A DNA stretch of 64,000 nt from Candidatus Schekmanbacteria bacterium (lineage in GTDB: Bacteria > Schekmanbacteria > GWA2-38-11 > J061). Location of the stretch: contig JACRJM010000002.1 in the NCBI GenBank assembly GCA_016219965.1, positions 235,974 through 299,973 on the forward strand, in the 5' to 3' direction. Of the stretch, positions 8,667-18,800 are shown in pieces (position 1 is the first letter of the stretch; each line of letters opens with the position of its first letter). The translations under genes and the position numbers were made by a program. The notes below the pieces were generated by a model. That model saw only the letters and a program-made list of their open reading frames with translations. It had not been told where the DNA came from and did not search any database.

Positions 8667-9122
8667 TTAAGAGCCTATCAATGTATGCATTTTCATTCCG
8701 GTCATATTTTCAGTTTCTATCCTGAATATCTTAACACCTTTAGGGTTATCTATGTTCTTTTCATAATAAGCCATTCTCTTCTGGAGATGTGCTTCGTCAA
8801 GCCCGACCTTCTTCATGTTTGCCAGGACAACTTTTTCAATTACCTTGAGGTCTTTTACCTGTACCATTTCCCCGTCAATGACTACCGAGTACCACTCGCT
8901 GTGATCATCCTTCCAGCAGAAAACATTGAAACAGACCTTGTTATTTTTTTTATACATCTCCCATTTTTTCCCCATGGGAAACATTGAAAGATAAACCCTC
9001 CCTTCAATATAAACGAACCCGAAAGGGATACAGTAAGGCACATTGTTTTCTGCCAGCGCAAGGACACCATCTCCGACGGTTGTCATAAGTTTTTCAATTT
9101 CTTCATTATCCATATTTTTCAT
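8667..9122 (-). CDS. pyridoxamine 5'-phosphate oxidase-fold flavin-binding protein
   Basis: 151 residues with the split beta-barrel pattern of the PNPOx/NimA family: DGVLALAENNVPYCIPFGFVY, then GRVYLSMFPMGKKWEM and VCFNVF. Such small members bind FMN or F420 or haem and often serve as detoxifying reductases. The first ATG is used because AGGGG precedes it. It is transcribed convergently with the bilin-reductase-like gene and lies 15 bp downstream of the metallo-hydrolase gene on the same strand, so those two probably form an operon. Confidence 0.75.
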   Translation of the reverse strand: MKNMDNEEIEKLMTTVGDGVLALAENNVPYCIPFGFVYIEGRVYLSMFPMGKKWEMYKKNNKVCFNVFCWKDDHSEWYSVVIDGEMVQVKDLKVIEKVVLANMKKVGLDEAHLQKRMAYYEKNIDNPKGVKIFRIETENMTGMKMHTLIGS

Positions 9123-9137
9123 GATAATCCCCTTTTA

Positions 9138-10037
9138 TTAAATCATTCCTTCTTCTCTTAATAATATTATTACCATTGTCTGTGCAGAGCCCTCAAAGAA
9201 AATATCGGGCAGGCTTGCCACATTTCCTTTCTTGTATTCAGGTTCCAGGAGCTTTACAACTTCGCCTATCTCCTTTTTGTTTTCATAGGCTTTCAGCACG
9301 AAGTCCCTGAATGCTGCGGCGTCAGACTTTGCTTTTCTGAAAAAATCTTTTGCATCTGCTCCCTCAATGACAGCGAAATGCCCGAGACATATGGTATCAA
9401 CATCATATTTTGAGAGATTTTCAAGGGATGAGATAAGTTTTTTGTAGCTGTAGAAAATCATAGGCATCATCTGTGTTCCTGAAAGAATAAGCCCTGCCGA
9501 GTCGCTTATGAACATTGTCTGTTTATCCCGAATATAGACGCAGGTACTGCAAGGGGAATGGCCGGGGGTTTTAATGACCTCAATCTTTATCCCATTCCCT
9601 AAGTCAAGCGGTTTGTCTTCTTCAAGGATGACATCCACATTTATCTTCTCACTTCTTGATGCTTCGTGGTCAGGCGGAAATTTGAGGTTCAATATTTTTT
9701 CAAAATTCTCATCCATCCTTTTCATGGAATCATTGTAAACTTCTGCTGCAAGTGCTTGTGCAATTTCTTTTGTGCCTGCTATATGAAGGTTAGGGTTTTC
9801 TTTTTTCATGAGCCTTGCCATACCTACGTGGTCGAGGTGGGAGTGGGCGAAGAGGAGATGGCTTATGTCCTGTGTTTCCACGTTAAGATTTGACAACTGA
9901 CGTTTTACGATATGCCACATCATGGAAAGTCCGCCTTCAATGATGGCATAATCTTTTCCTTTTATAAGATAGACAGGGATAAAAGGAGTTCCCAGAACAT
10001 GCACCGCGCCGCCTATGATACTTTTTATTTTTTTCAT
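9138..10037 (-). CDS. metallo-beta-lactamase fold hydrolase
   Basis: 299 residues. The metal-binding HSHLDHVGMARLM sits near residue 66, followed by GHSPCS (third His), SDSAGLIL (bridging Asp) and GHFAVI (last His), the complete set for a two-metal MBL hydrolase. The resemblance is to glyoxalase II-like or flavodiiron-like standalone hydrolases; the substrate is unknown. It is upstream of the flavin-binding protein in a likely two-gene operon. Confidence 0.8.
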   Translation of the reverse strand: MKKIKSIIGGAVHVLGTPFIPVYLIKGKDYAIIEGGLSMMWHIVKRQLSNLNVETQDISHLLFAHSHLDHVGMARLMKKENPNLHIAGTKEIAQALAAEVYNDSMKRMDENFEKILNLKFPPDHEASRSEKINVDVILEEDKPLDLGNGIKIEVIKTPGHSPCSTCVYIRDKQTMFISDSAGLILSGTQMMPMIFYSYKKLISSLENLSKYDVDTICLGHFAVIEGADAKDFFRKAKSDAAAFRDFVLKAYENKKEIGEVVKLLEPEYKKGNVASLPDIFFEGSAQTMVIILLREEGMI

Positions 10038-10225
10038 CTTAACTTTTCTTATATGGTTGCGGGTAAGTTAGTCAAGATTAAGGAGATCTTGACTAAAAAA
10101 TATAAATTATTAATGGCATCTATCCGGGATTATATAGGGATAATTTCATAGTCAATACCGGTTCTAAATAATATGATTACTGACTAATGAGGTTGGCGTA
10201 TAAGTAAAATGGTGAAAGGTAAGAA

Positions 10226-10672
10226 TTAATTATTTGTTACGTCGTCGGTAACATTGACCAGGGACATCTTGTCGTTCATTGTCCATATGTCATATGTGTT
10301 ATCTGAATCTATGTTGCCGGTTGCTCCAATGGTAAAACTTTTTGTGGCTACCGCTACGTCGGCAGGCATAGTAAGTCCGCTTACCGAGCCCGCTGTTTCG
10401 GTAGCTGAAAGGAAATATTCATACCTTGTAATTCCACCTGAAACCCAACCGGTCTGAGCAAAAGTAGTGCAGAAAGCATCATGTTCTCCAAAATATGATA
10501 CCTCTGCCAGGTAAATAGCTGAAAGATTGTTTTTTGCCTCAGACTGCTTTGCCTTAGCCTGATAGGTTAAGAAATTTGGGATGGCAATTGCAGCAAGAAT
10601 TCCTATGATAGCTACAACAATCATGAGCTCGATCAGAGTAAAACCTTTTGTAGCTCTTATTTTGTTGGTCAT
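10226..10672 (-). CDS. pilA: type IV pilin (PilA-like)
   Basis: 148 residues. The leader [10 protein letters not shown] is cut before Phe, giving the class-III signature [20 protein letters not shown] with Glu5 of the mature protein, then the long N-terminal helix and a small globular domain (about 80 residues) with one visible Cys in DAFCTTF. The short size resembles Geobacter/Desulfobacterota pilins rather than the longer Pseudomonas type. Substrate of prepilin peptidase; assembled by PilBCMNOPQ, none of which are here. It is a single-gene unit. Confidence 0.88.
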   Translation of the reverse strand: MTNKIRATKGFTLIELMIVVAIIGILAAIAIPNFLTYQAKAKQSEAKNNLSAIYLAEVSYFGEHDAFCTTFAQTGWVSGGITRYEYFLSATETAGSVSGLTMPADVAVATKSFTIGATGNIDSDNTYDIWTMNDKMSLVNVTDDVTNN

Positions 10673-10901
10673 ATCAGCACCTTCTTTTTCTTTTTACAAA
10701 TTAAAATCTAGTAACGCAAATGTCGTGCCATAAAAGTAAAAGATATTGATAAGATAATTTTCATGTTAAATATAAGTGAGTTATCTGATTGGAGCAACAT
10801 TGGACAGGGAAAAATATCGCATCTGAACATTAATATAAAGACAGAAAAAGTCCGTGAAAGTGACTTTTTTTGTCATGTTTGTGGTGTTCTTAAACAGAAG
10901 G

Positions 10902-12722
10902 TTACATTTCCACTCTTGTCACAACTCCCTGAAGCTTGGCAGAGGGCAGCTTGTTGAACTGTACGAAATTGGGGGTCTGGCGCTTAATGATAGAGAAGAG
11001 TTTCCAGGCAATATTACTGGTTTCAATATCTTCGATACCGTAGAAAATGACTTTTTCCGTAATGCCGTTGCTCTTGAGAATTCCCTCTATATCCAATATT
11101 TCCATGTAGCCTGCTCTGATTTCGATTTCATCCAGACCAGGAGCCAGCCCGATGTTAAGGTTGGTTTCCAGTCCATAAGATTCATCTGTGCGGACAATGG
11201 AGATCAATACATTGCGCTCGTAAATAATGTTCGAGCGGATAATGCAATGAACCAGGTAGGGGGGAATAACGCTCCACTCTCTGACGAAGAACAAGCCGGT
11301 TCCGGGGATATTTTTTTCTTTGGCATAGATCTGGCTGTAGGCTATCTTGAAGGTGTCGAAGTCAAGCGGCCTCAATGCCAGGTAAAGAGCCTGCTGCCCT
11401 TTGGTCCAAATCAGGATAGTGATGAAAGGAATGGATGCCAGAATGATCGACCAGTAGCCGCCGTGGGAAAATTTATTCAGATTGGCGATCAGAAATGCCA
11501 GATCTGCCACAGTTACCAGCAGCGCTATCGGCACCTTCCATTTTTTGTTGGTGTGCGCGAAGATCATGGTCATCATGATTCCGGTGATGGTCATTGTACC
11601 GGTTACCGCCAATCCGTAAGCCGCCGCCAGATTTTCTGATTTTTTAAAAATCAGCATGATCATGATCACCGCTGCCATCAAGGCCCAGTTTATGGAATTG
11701 ATATAGATTTGTGATTTCATGTAAGTAGAAGTGTAGCTAACCCTCAACAGCGGCAGAATACGCGTATTAATTCCCTGGTAAACTATGGAAAATACCCCGC
11801 TGATCAACGCCTGCGAGGCGATGATTGTAGCTATGATTGTCAGGATCAGAAACGGGATGTAGAGTATGGCAACTTCGTATTGAACCATGCCGAAAAGGAT
11901 ATTGGTAGCGTTCGGGTTATTAATGATGAAAGCGCCTTGCCCCAGGTAGTTTACAACCAGTGCTACAAATACGAAGTACCATGCCCGGATAATTGGTTTC
12001 CGACCCAGGTGTCCCATGTCAGCATACAGTGCCTCACCGCCGGTGGCGCAGAGAATTACCTCGGAGAGTACGAAGAAACCTGCCAGGCCGTTATCATACA
12101 TAAACCGGACGGCATACCAGGGGTTAAGTGCCTTGAGAACAATGGGATGCTCAATGATTGAGAATATACCGGATAGTGTCAGTGCAAAGAACCAGACCAA
12201 CATCAACGGGCCGAAGGCCCGGGCTACCTTGTCGGTTCCCTTTCCTTGAATTATGAAGAGTCCGACGGCTATGATAGCGGCGATAAAGATCAGGATATTT
12301 TGCGAGGTATCTTCCAGCCCCGGTATCAGAGTAATACCCTCTACAGCCGAGAGGATGGAGATGGCAGGAGTAATGACTCCGTCGCCTAGCAGCAGGCATA
12401 TACCTACGTAGGAAAGAAAGGTGACAAAGGCAAGCGTGCGTCCCGGTTTGATCAATCTGACGAGGATCTCTCGCAAAACAATAGTCCCACCTTCACCCTT
12501 GCGGCTCAGGCTCATGGCCAGCCAGGCATATTCAACCATGACCAGAATTACCAGCGTCCAGACGATCAGGGAGATGATGCCGTAGATACTTTCCTGTGAT
12601 GGTTTGGTGAGGATGACAATGACGGTGAGTGTGTATATCGGGCTGGTTCCGATGTCTCCAAAAACCAATCCCAGAGCTTTGATGATGCCGCCCCAGTAGG
12701 ATTCTTCTTCGTGCTGCTTCAT
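10902..12722 (-). CDS. kup: Kup-family potassium uptake transporter
   Basis: 606 residues, about 12 membrane helices in the first 430 residues and a soluble C-terminal tail. The opening GLVFGDIGTSPIYTL is the hallmark of KUP/HAK/KT proteins, and GEALYADMGHLGRKPI, with its family-conserved acidic residues, follows in helices 5-6. It moves K+ with protons across the inner membrane. The gene is visibly richer in G and C than the genes to its right. Transcribed alone, away from pilA. Confidence 0.93.
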   Translation of the reverse strand: MKQHEEESYWGGIIKALGLVFGDIGTSPIYTLTVIVILTKPSQESIYGIISLIVWTLVILVMVEYAWLAMSLSRKGEGGTIVLREILVRLIKPGRTLAFVTFLSYVGICLLLGDGVITPAISILSAVEGITLIPGLEDTSQNILIFIAAIIAVGLFIIQGKGTDKVARAFGPLMLVWFFALTLSGIFSIIEHPIVLKALNPWYAVRFMYDNGLAGFFVLSEVILCATGGEALYADMGHLGRKPIIRAWYFVFVALVVNYLGQGAFIINNPNATNILFGMVQYEVAILYIPFLILTIIATIIASQALISGVFSIVYQGINTRILPLLRVSYTSTYMKSQIYINSINWALMAAVIMIMLIFKKSENLAAAYGLAVTGTMTITGIMMTMIFAHTNKKWKVPIALLVTVADLAFLIANLNKFSHGGYWSIILASIPFITILIWTKGQQALYLALRPLDFDTFKIAYSQIYAKEKNIPGTGLFFVREWSVIPPYLVHCIIRSNIIYERNVLISIVRTDESYGLETNLNIGLAPGLDEIEIRAGYMEILDIEGILKSNGITEKVIFYGIEDIETSNIAWKLFSIIKRQTPNFVQFNKLPSAKLQGVVTRVEM

Positions 12723-12888
12723 TAAACTACCTCAAAAAACCTATCGTCATATGTCCGCTATTGCGCTCTTCCATGTGTTTAAGAGGTTAATTAACTAATG
12801 AGAAAAGCATGGAAGGCTTAAATGGACTGAGAAATAAAAAAATATTCTTTTTCCTCTATTAAACTAAATCTAATTAAACTAAATTAAA

Positions 12889-12962
12889 TGGGCCCGGGGT
12901 GATTCGAACACCCGACCTACGGATTAGGAATCCGCCGCTCTATCCTACTGAGCTACGGGCCC
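12889..12962 (-). tRNA. tRNA-Arg (anticodon CCT)
   Basis: Read on the minus strand the gene begins GGGCCCGTAGCTCAG and folds into a full cloverleaf: 7-bp acceptor, D stem GCTC/GAGC, anticodon stem GCGGA/TCCGT with loop TTCCTAA (anticodon CCT, reading AGG), T arm GGGTG-TTCGAAT-CACCC and discriminator A at 12889. CCA is not encoded. The integrase gene ends 12 bp from the 5' end, so this tRNA probably marks one edge of the integrated element. Confidence 0.95.
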
Positions 12963-12974
12963 ACACATTATAAA

Positions 12975-14024
12975 TCAATGAGTTGTTCTTGGTTTTAGAT
13001 TTTCAGATTTTGTCTGGTGTCCAAATAGTGTCCATACAGAATCCAAACGGCTGATGGCATCCTGTACATATTCAGGCGATAAATGCGAATATCTCATAGT
13101 CATTTTAATATCCTTATGTCCCATTATCTGCTGAACCGTTCTCAAATCCACTCCGCTCATAACCATATGCGAACCGAACGTATGCCTTAAATCATGGAAC
13201 CTGAAATCTTCTATTTTTGCGCGTCTTAATGCCGCCGCAAATCCCTTTTTAATATCACCGAATGGAGTTCCAAATTCGTCTGAAAAAACAAACTGGCTCT
13301 TAACATTCTTTGAAAGAATATGCAATTCCTTAGATAGCGTTTCATTAATAGGAATTACACGTACCTCATTGTTTTTAGTCTTAATAACAGAAAGCTTCCT
13401 ATTCTTAAGATCAACCTGAGACCATTTAAGATTTAAAATCTCAGACTTACGCATCCCGGTATTAAGTGCCATAACTACTATGGGCTTAAGATGATTCGAA
13501 CACGCCTTAAGCAAGATCTCGACATCCTGCGCACTTAAATATCTCAACCGACCCGGAGGTTCTTTAAAAAGCTTTACCCCCTTCAATGGACTTGCTGTTA
13601 CGACCTTCCACTCGACTGCTTTTGTGTACATATGTTTTAAGCAGGAAAGTTCTCTGTTTACTGTAGCTGGAGAGACACTTTTAAGTCTCTCTGCCTTATA
13701 TTTTTCAATCATCTGTGGAGTGATCTCAAAAAGGAAATGCCCTTCAAATGTTTTTTTCATCGTTGATATACTTAGACAATCGCGTTTATATGACGAGGGT
13801 TCTTTGTTTGCTCGTGAGTAGTCGAGGTATTCTTTTGTAAAATCTTCAAATACTATTTTTCGATCTGAATAGACACCGAGATATTCCTCTTTGGCAATCT
13901 TTACATGAACATCCATTAAAACCTGCTCAGCAAGCTTTTTAGAAGAGCTAACTTTTTTCCGTTTGCGTTTACCCTTAACGTAGTAATCAATGTACCAGTT
14001 GTCGCCTTTTTTAAAGATAGCCAT
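12975..14024 (-). CDS. int: tyrosine site-specific integrase
   Basis: 349 residues. The N-terminal half has an arm-binding-like segment (KKGDNWYIDYYVKGKRKRKK) and a SAM-like core-binding domain. The catalytic half shows Arg in LNTGMRKSEILNLKW, HxxR in FHDLRHTFGSHM, then GHKDIKMTMRYSHLS with the nucleophilic Tyr. Phage-type integrase. Its stop lies 12 bp from the tRNA-Arg 5' end, which suggests it drove integration at or in that gene. Confidence 0.92.
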   Translation of the reverse strand: MAIFKKGDNWYIDYYVKGKRKRKKVSSSKKLAEQVLMDVHVKIAKEEYLGVYSDRKIVFEDFTKEYLDYSRANKEPSSYKRDCLSISTMKKTFEGHFLFEITPQMIEKYKAERLKSVSPATVNRELSCLKHMYTKAVEWKVVTASPLKGVKLFKEPPGRLRYLSAQDVEILLKACSNHLKPIVVMALNTGMRKSEILNLKWSQVDLKNRKLSVIKTKNNEVRVIPINETLSKELHILSKNVKSQFVFSDEFGTPFGDIKKGFAAALRRAKIEDFRFHDLRHTFGSHMVMSGVDLRTVQQIMGHKDIKMTMRYSHLSPEYVQDAISRLDSVWTLFGHQTKSENLKPRTTH

Positions 14025-14045
14025 AGGATTTTAAAAATATCAATA

Positions 14046-14969
14046 TTATTGAAAAATCTCTTTTGGTGTTATAACTTTAAATTCATATCCTGCTAGAAAT
14101 AATTCTTTTTCATATTTAGGTAGATTTCTTTTAATAGGATTAACTATGCTCTTATAATCCATAGTTAAAAAATAATCTATATGATGGATTAAACAATGGA
14201 AAATATGTCGTGCATCTCTTTCTCTTTGACTATGATCCCAATCTAAAGATTTAAGCCCTATTTTTATTAATTCATCTATTTCTTTTTTATCTAATCGCAA
14301 TTTATTTTTTAATTGGAACCACAAAGATACAACTATGTTAAGTTTTAAAAAAAGATTTCGCACCGCTTTATTCTTAATGTCAGTTGGCAAACCACTTTTG
14401 CATAATATTGATGAAAGCGTATCCCAGTGTGCATTATAATCTAATGGGATTTTGTAACCCCATTTAGATGGATAATATGTCGCATAGCATTCAACAAGAA
14501 GTTTCAAACACTCAGAAATAATAATTTCCTGATCTTGAATTAAAGGTAATTTTTTTAAGGATTTTCCTTTTGGCAATAATTTGTTTTTTATTAACTTCAG
14601 AGTTCCATATTTATCATCACTTGCACCTGCAGGACCTTCGCCAGCACCATAATCACCTGCACGTGGATGGAGCATTAGTTTAAGATGTTTTATTTCCTTA
14701 TATATTCCCAAAATCTTTTGTATTTTATCAATTGATGCATTATCAACTTGTGACCATTTTCTAAACTCTTTAAGTTCATTTTCAATCTGACTAAAATTTC
14801 TAATAACACAACCCTGACTTTTCAATCCCAGATAAATTTCTAATCGAGTATCTGCGCCACTTGTTACTAAATTAATTTGACTATTTTGGAAATAATCCCA
14901 TAAACTTTGAAGAACAGCGCAATCTTCTTTCTGATTTTCTCTATCAGAGGGCTTAATAATAAATTGCAA
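14046..14969 (-). CDS. unrecognised protein with PIN-like C-terminal motif
   Basis: 307 residues, no family recognised overall. Near the C terminus the stretch RDARHIFHCLIHHIDYFLTM followed by DYKS is like the late acidic segment of PIN-domain nucleases (xD..H...DYFLTxD). The start of the domain would then be the region around LVTSGADTRLEIY. The gene sits between the integrase and a nuclease-like gene on the same strand, a common cargo position. AT-rich coding. Confidence 0.4.
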   Translation of the reverse strand: MQFIIKPSDRENQKEDCAVLQSLWDYFQNSQINLVTSGADTRLEIYLGLKSQGCVIRNFSQIENELKEFRKWSQVDNASIDKIQKILGIYKEIKHLKLMLHPRAGDYGAGEGPAGASDDKYGTLKLIKNKLLPKGKSLKKLPLIQDQEIIISECLKLLVECYATYYPSKWGYKIPLDYNAHWDTLSSILCKSGLPTDIKNKAVRNLFLKLNIVVSLWFQLKNKLRLDKKEIDELIKIGLKSLDWDHSQRERDARHIFHCLIHHIDYFLTMDYKSIVNPIKRNLPKYEKELFLAGYEFKVITPKEIFQ

Positions 14970-15065
14970 AATGTTAAAATCTACATAAATGGATTTTCCA
15001 ATGTATGGTGACTTAACTTTTTTTTCTATATTATTAATTGTTAATCCTTCTGTTTAATAGAAGAC

Positions 15066-15812
15066 TTATTTGACGGTTATATCAAGCCATATAATAAAAC
15101 GATTTGTATATAAAGAGTAAAGGTGCAAAACATCTTTTTTTAAATTTTCCGTAATATCAGGACCTCCTATTTTACATTCCCAGAACATTTTTTGAAATTC
15201 ATCCGGTTTCAACCCATTATTTAGAAACTCCTTCTGATGAACGCTTTTATTACTTGCGATTGTGAATAATACTTCAGAGGAGTGAAAAAATCTTTCTTCT
15301 ATTTGTTCCGTCTCTTTCATAATTATGTGATAAAACGTTGCTTTAAGTGGTGGATAACATGATGTCAAACAAGCCAATAATAAGTATGGTGGGATACGCT
15401 TAGTTTCATTAATATCTCTAAATGAGTTTAGCGGTAACAAGCCATAAATTTTCGCTTCAAGTTCAATTAATTTTTGTAATTGAAACCTGTTAAAATGTAT
15501 TCTTCCGCCAGAACCAACTTTCTTTGACTGGACAAAAACAATTTTCTTATTTTTGAGTTCAAAAACCAGATCAGCGCCTGTGATATGTTCTCCTTTTCTT
15601 GCATGAATAAAGGCGACTTTCAACACATAATTGTTCCGCTTAAACGTTTTTAACCAAGGTTCATCGCCTTTTTGTTCAAGCCATCCTTTTTCTTGAATTT
15701 TTTCGCACTCCTTTTCAATAAATTCCTTTACATATACAGTTTCGTGTTCCAATTTTTGCAAAAGAATCATGGATATGTTGCTTAGTGATTCTATTTCTTC
15801 AAAGAATGTCAT
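15066..15812 (-). CDS. PD-(D/E)XK nuclease-like protein
   Basis: 248 residues. The segment HITGADLVFELKN, then VFVQSKKVG, fits the D...(E/Q)xK core of restriction-enzyme-like folds, and is followed by HFNRFQLQKLIELE, a helix usually seen after such cores. The N terminus is a charged helix. It starts 9 bp after the coupling-ATPase gene's end, so it is translated from the same transcript. Could be a restriction-type or nuclease cargo; assignment is by motif only. Confidence 0.45.
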   Translation of the reverse strand: MTFFEEIESLSNISMILLQKLEHETVYVKEFIEKECEKIQEKGWLEQKGDEPWLKTFKRNNYVLKVAFIHARKGEHITGADLVFELKNKKIVFVQSKKVGSGGRIHFNRFQLQKLIELEAKIYGLLPLNSFRDINETKRIPPYLLLACLTSCYPPLKATFYHIIMKETEQIEERFFHSSEVLFTIASNKSVHQKEFLNNGLKPDEFQKMFWECKIGGPDITENLKKDVLHLYSLYTNRFIIWLDITVK

Positions 15813-15821
15813 TTCCCCTCC

Positions 15822-18800
15822 CTAATCTATATAGTCCTTTCTATTTATCTCATGACTATTATTTTCCAGCCACTCCTCCAAAGCCACTTTTTTAAACTTG
15901 GTGAGCCTGCCAACCTTTATAAATGGCACCTTCCTCTGGATTACCCACTCATAAAGAGTATTTTTGCTTATACCAAGAAACTCTGCCGCTTCTTCAGTGC
16001 CCATCAATTGTTTCTGTTTGGGAATTTTCTCAGAAACAATCTTTGTTTCTATATTTACTCCCATTGATCCCGCAGAGGAAAGGAGATTTTTAACCTGTGA
16101 GGGCAAGACGAACCTGATCCTTTCCCTTTCCCGTGCATTGAAATGCTTTCTTGAGCTGGACTTAATCTTTACCAGCTTTTCCTCATCCTCTGCTATGCAA
16201 AAGATATAGTCATATCCTGCTTCAAGGCATTTCCTGATATTTTGAACCTCCTGCTCAGGCTTGGTTGTAGATGAAATCTCAACCGCTATCTTTATATCAT
16301 CCTTTATTAGTCCCACATCTACGGTTTCAATGGAGCCTTTTATCTTTTCCTCAATCTTTGCCTTCCAGCCAAAAACTTCTGCCTGTTCTTTGACTGCTGA
16401 CTGAAGATATTTGTGGTAATCTCCGCCTTTTCCGGCAAGAGGTGAGCTTTCAATAGACCTTGTGCCTTTCTCAGTTATATTTAAAACCTTAGCCAGCCTT
16501 CCGCCTTTACCATCTCTAGTCTCCTCCTGAACGATTAAACCCTTCTCGATGAGGTTTTCTTTGAACTTGTCACCCTTGTAACCACTTAAATTTAATATCT
16601 GATAAGCTTTAGTTACAAAGATGCCGGGGTTTTCGGAGAGAAATTTTAATAATGACAACTCTTCGTTTGAAATAATGTCCGCTAAGGCTAATGATACGAC
16701 TGGTTTAACTCTTATCTCTTTAGCTTCACTATATACGGGCTGAGGAGATTTCGTATCCTGCGCTCTTGAGTTTTCAATTAGAATTTTTTCAATCTCCTCT
16801 CTTCTTTTTGCATACTTCTCCCGCGAGAGTGCTATGAGCTTTGTCTTTCGTTCTTCTGCCTTACTGTCATCTATCTCATGAGCAGGGAAGGTTTTAAGGT
16901 TAAAGTCAAACTCTGCCCTTTCAATTCTGACTATCGCCTCTCCTACACTTAGGTTCTGCAAATCCTTCTCATCAAAGGATGAAAAACCATTAGAAAGCTT
17001 CTGTGCATCAAAGTCTCCAAGCCTAAAACATATCCTTGTCCCTGGATTTGAAATGACGGAATTTGCCAGTTCAGTGTCACGGTTCCAAAGCTGCCTTAAC
17101 TCCTGGTGAGCGAGAATCAAACCCAAGTGATACTTCCGGGCACCGGAAAGTATCGAAGCCATTGACGGTGTGATAAAGTTCTGGAATTCATCTATGTAAA
17201 GAAAAAAATTATCACGGTCTTTCTCACTTCTTGCCTGCCTACTCATCGCTATCTGATGGAGCTTTGAAACTATGAGTGTACCCAAGAGATAACTATTTTC
17301 TTCACCAATAAGTCCTTGAGCCAGTTTACAAAGGAAGATCTTTTTACTATTTAAGATGTTTTCAAAATTAAGACCATCTTTCTGAGCAACCATGTTGCGA
17401 ATAAGCTTGGGTCTAAGGAAGGTATCAAGTCTCGTTAGGACTGATGCCTGAGGCTTGCCGGAAAGAAGCGGAAACTCATTTTGCCAATAATATACCACTT
17501 CGGGATCTGCTATGGTTTTAAGAAAAGATTCTCTGAAACTTTTTTCAACCAAGAATCTTCTTAAATCTACGAGTGTCCCTCCATCTCTGCTTTCAAGTAT
17601 GGCTAAAATTGCGTTACCCAGCACTGAGGTCATCTGGTCTCCCCAGCTTGTGGAGAGTCTTTTAAACACTGCCGCAAGATCAGATGAGAGGACATTCTTT
17701 TCAAGTTCCGAATGGGCCGAAAGAATGTTTAAACCTATGGGATAGTCTGAATCTGCCGGATCAAGAAGTATTACATCTTCAAACCTCTCTTCAGGGATGT
17801 ATCCTAAAACCTTATCAATTAAGTCGCCATGAGGATCAAGGACTGCAAGCCCAAGACCATTTTTAATATCCTGAGCTATGAGGTTTAATAGCAGGGTTGA
17901 TTTGCCGCTTCCCGTGGCTCCTATGAGATAAGTATGCCTTATCCTCTGCTCTGTGTTTAGCGAGACCTTTGTTTCTTTTCCTTGATGGGTGTTGATGCCA
18001 AGAACTAGATTGTGTCCTGTAGCAATCGAAGGAACAGGTTTTGTTTTCTTAAGCTCACGCACAAGCTTTGGAGATTTAATGGATGTAGAAGGTGGATGCA
18101 TTATGGAAAGAAGTTCATCGCTGTTTAAAATCATTCCGCTGCGACAGGTTCTTCGAAACAGCAAGTCATCTTGATGGTATAAGTCGTCGTAGCCATCATT
18201 GTTTAATGGTATGAGCTCATTGCTCTTGGGATTTGAGAACACGGTTAAACCGCTTGATACAGCTCTTACAATTTCAAGGGCGCGGTTATGATATGAGGCT
18301 TGTGAGGCAACCCTTATGACACAGGCAAATAAAGGTTTACTTATTTTCTCTGCTGCCAAATGAATCATCTCCGGGGCATCTTGAAAAAACGATTTTCCCT
18401 CGCCATCAGTTACCGCCCTTGCGATACTTTGAGACCAGGGGTTGCGTACCGCCTGAAACAATATTTGGATGAGACCAATTTCACCGGCTCTTAGATTTTC
18501 GAGCGCTCCGATGATTCCAATTAAGGGATCCGGATCAAGACTTCTGAATATTTTTAACGGACGCATGAACTCTTGGGAGAGTCCAAAATCAACAAACAAG
18601 ACATCTTTGTCCTTGTTCCATAGGTTAATCAAAAAATCTTTTTCTTCATTAAATACAGCCCCCGGAAAATGCGCTTGAAGCTGCTGTTTTAACTGAAAGA
18701 GGTCAGTGGTGCGACAAGTCATTTGTACTATAATCGAATCTGCCGAACCGATGATTTCAAAACTTAACGGCAAGGTACAGTGAGTTAAATTCAAGAGGAA

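Noticed and set aside
10854-11639. Long plus-strand frame inside kup (261 codons)
   Set aside because: It is antisense to the strongly recognised Kup protein and has no known motif or ribosome site; length reflects the higher GC of kup.
10902-12722. kup as foreign gene because of base composition
   Set aside because: Higher G+C by eye is not enough, and the gene is intact with no mobile signals around it apart from the tRNA.
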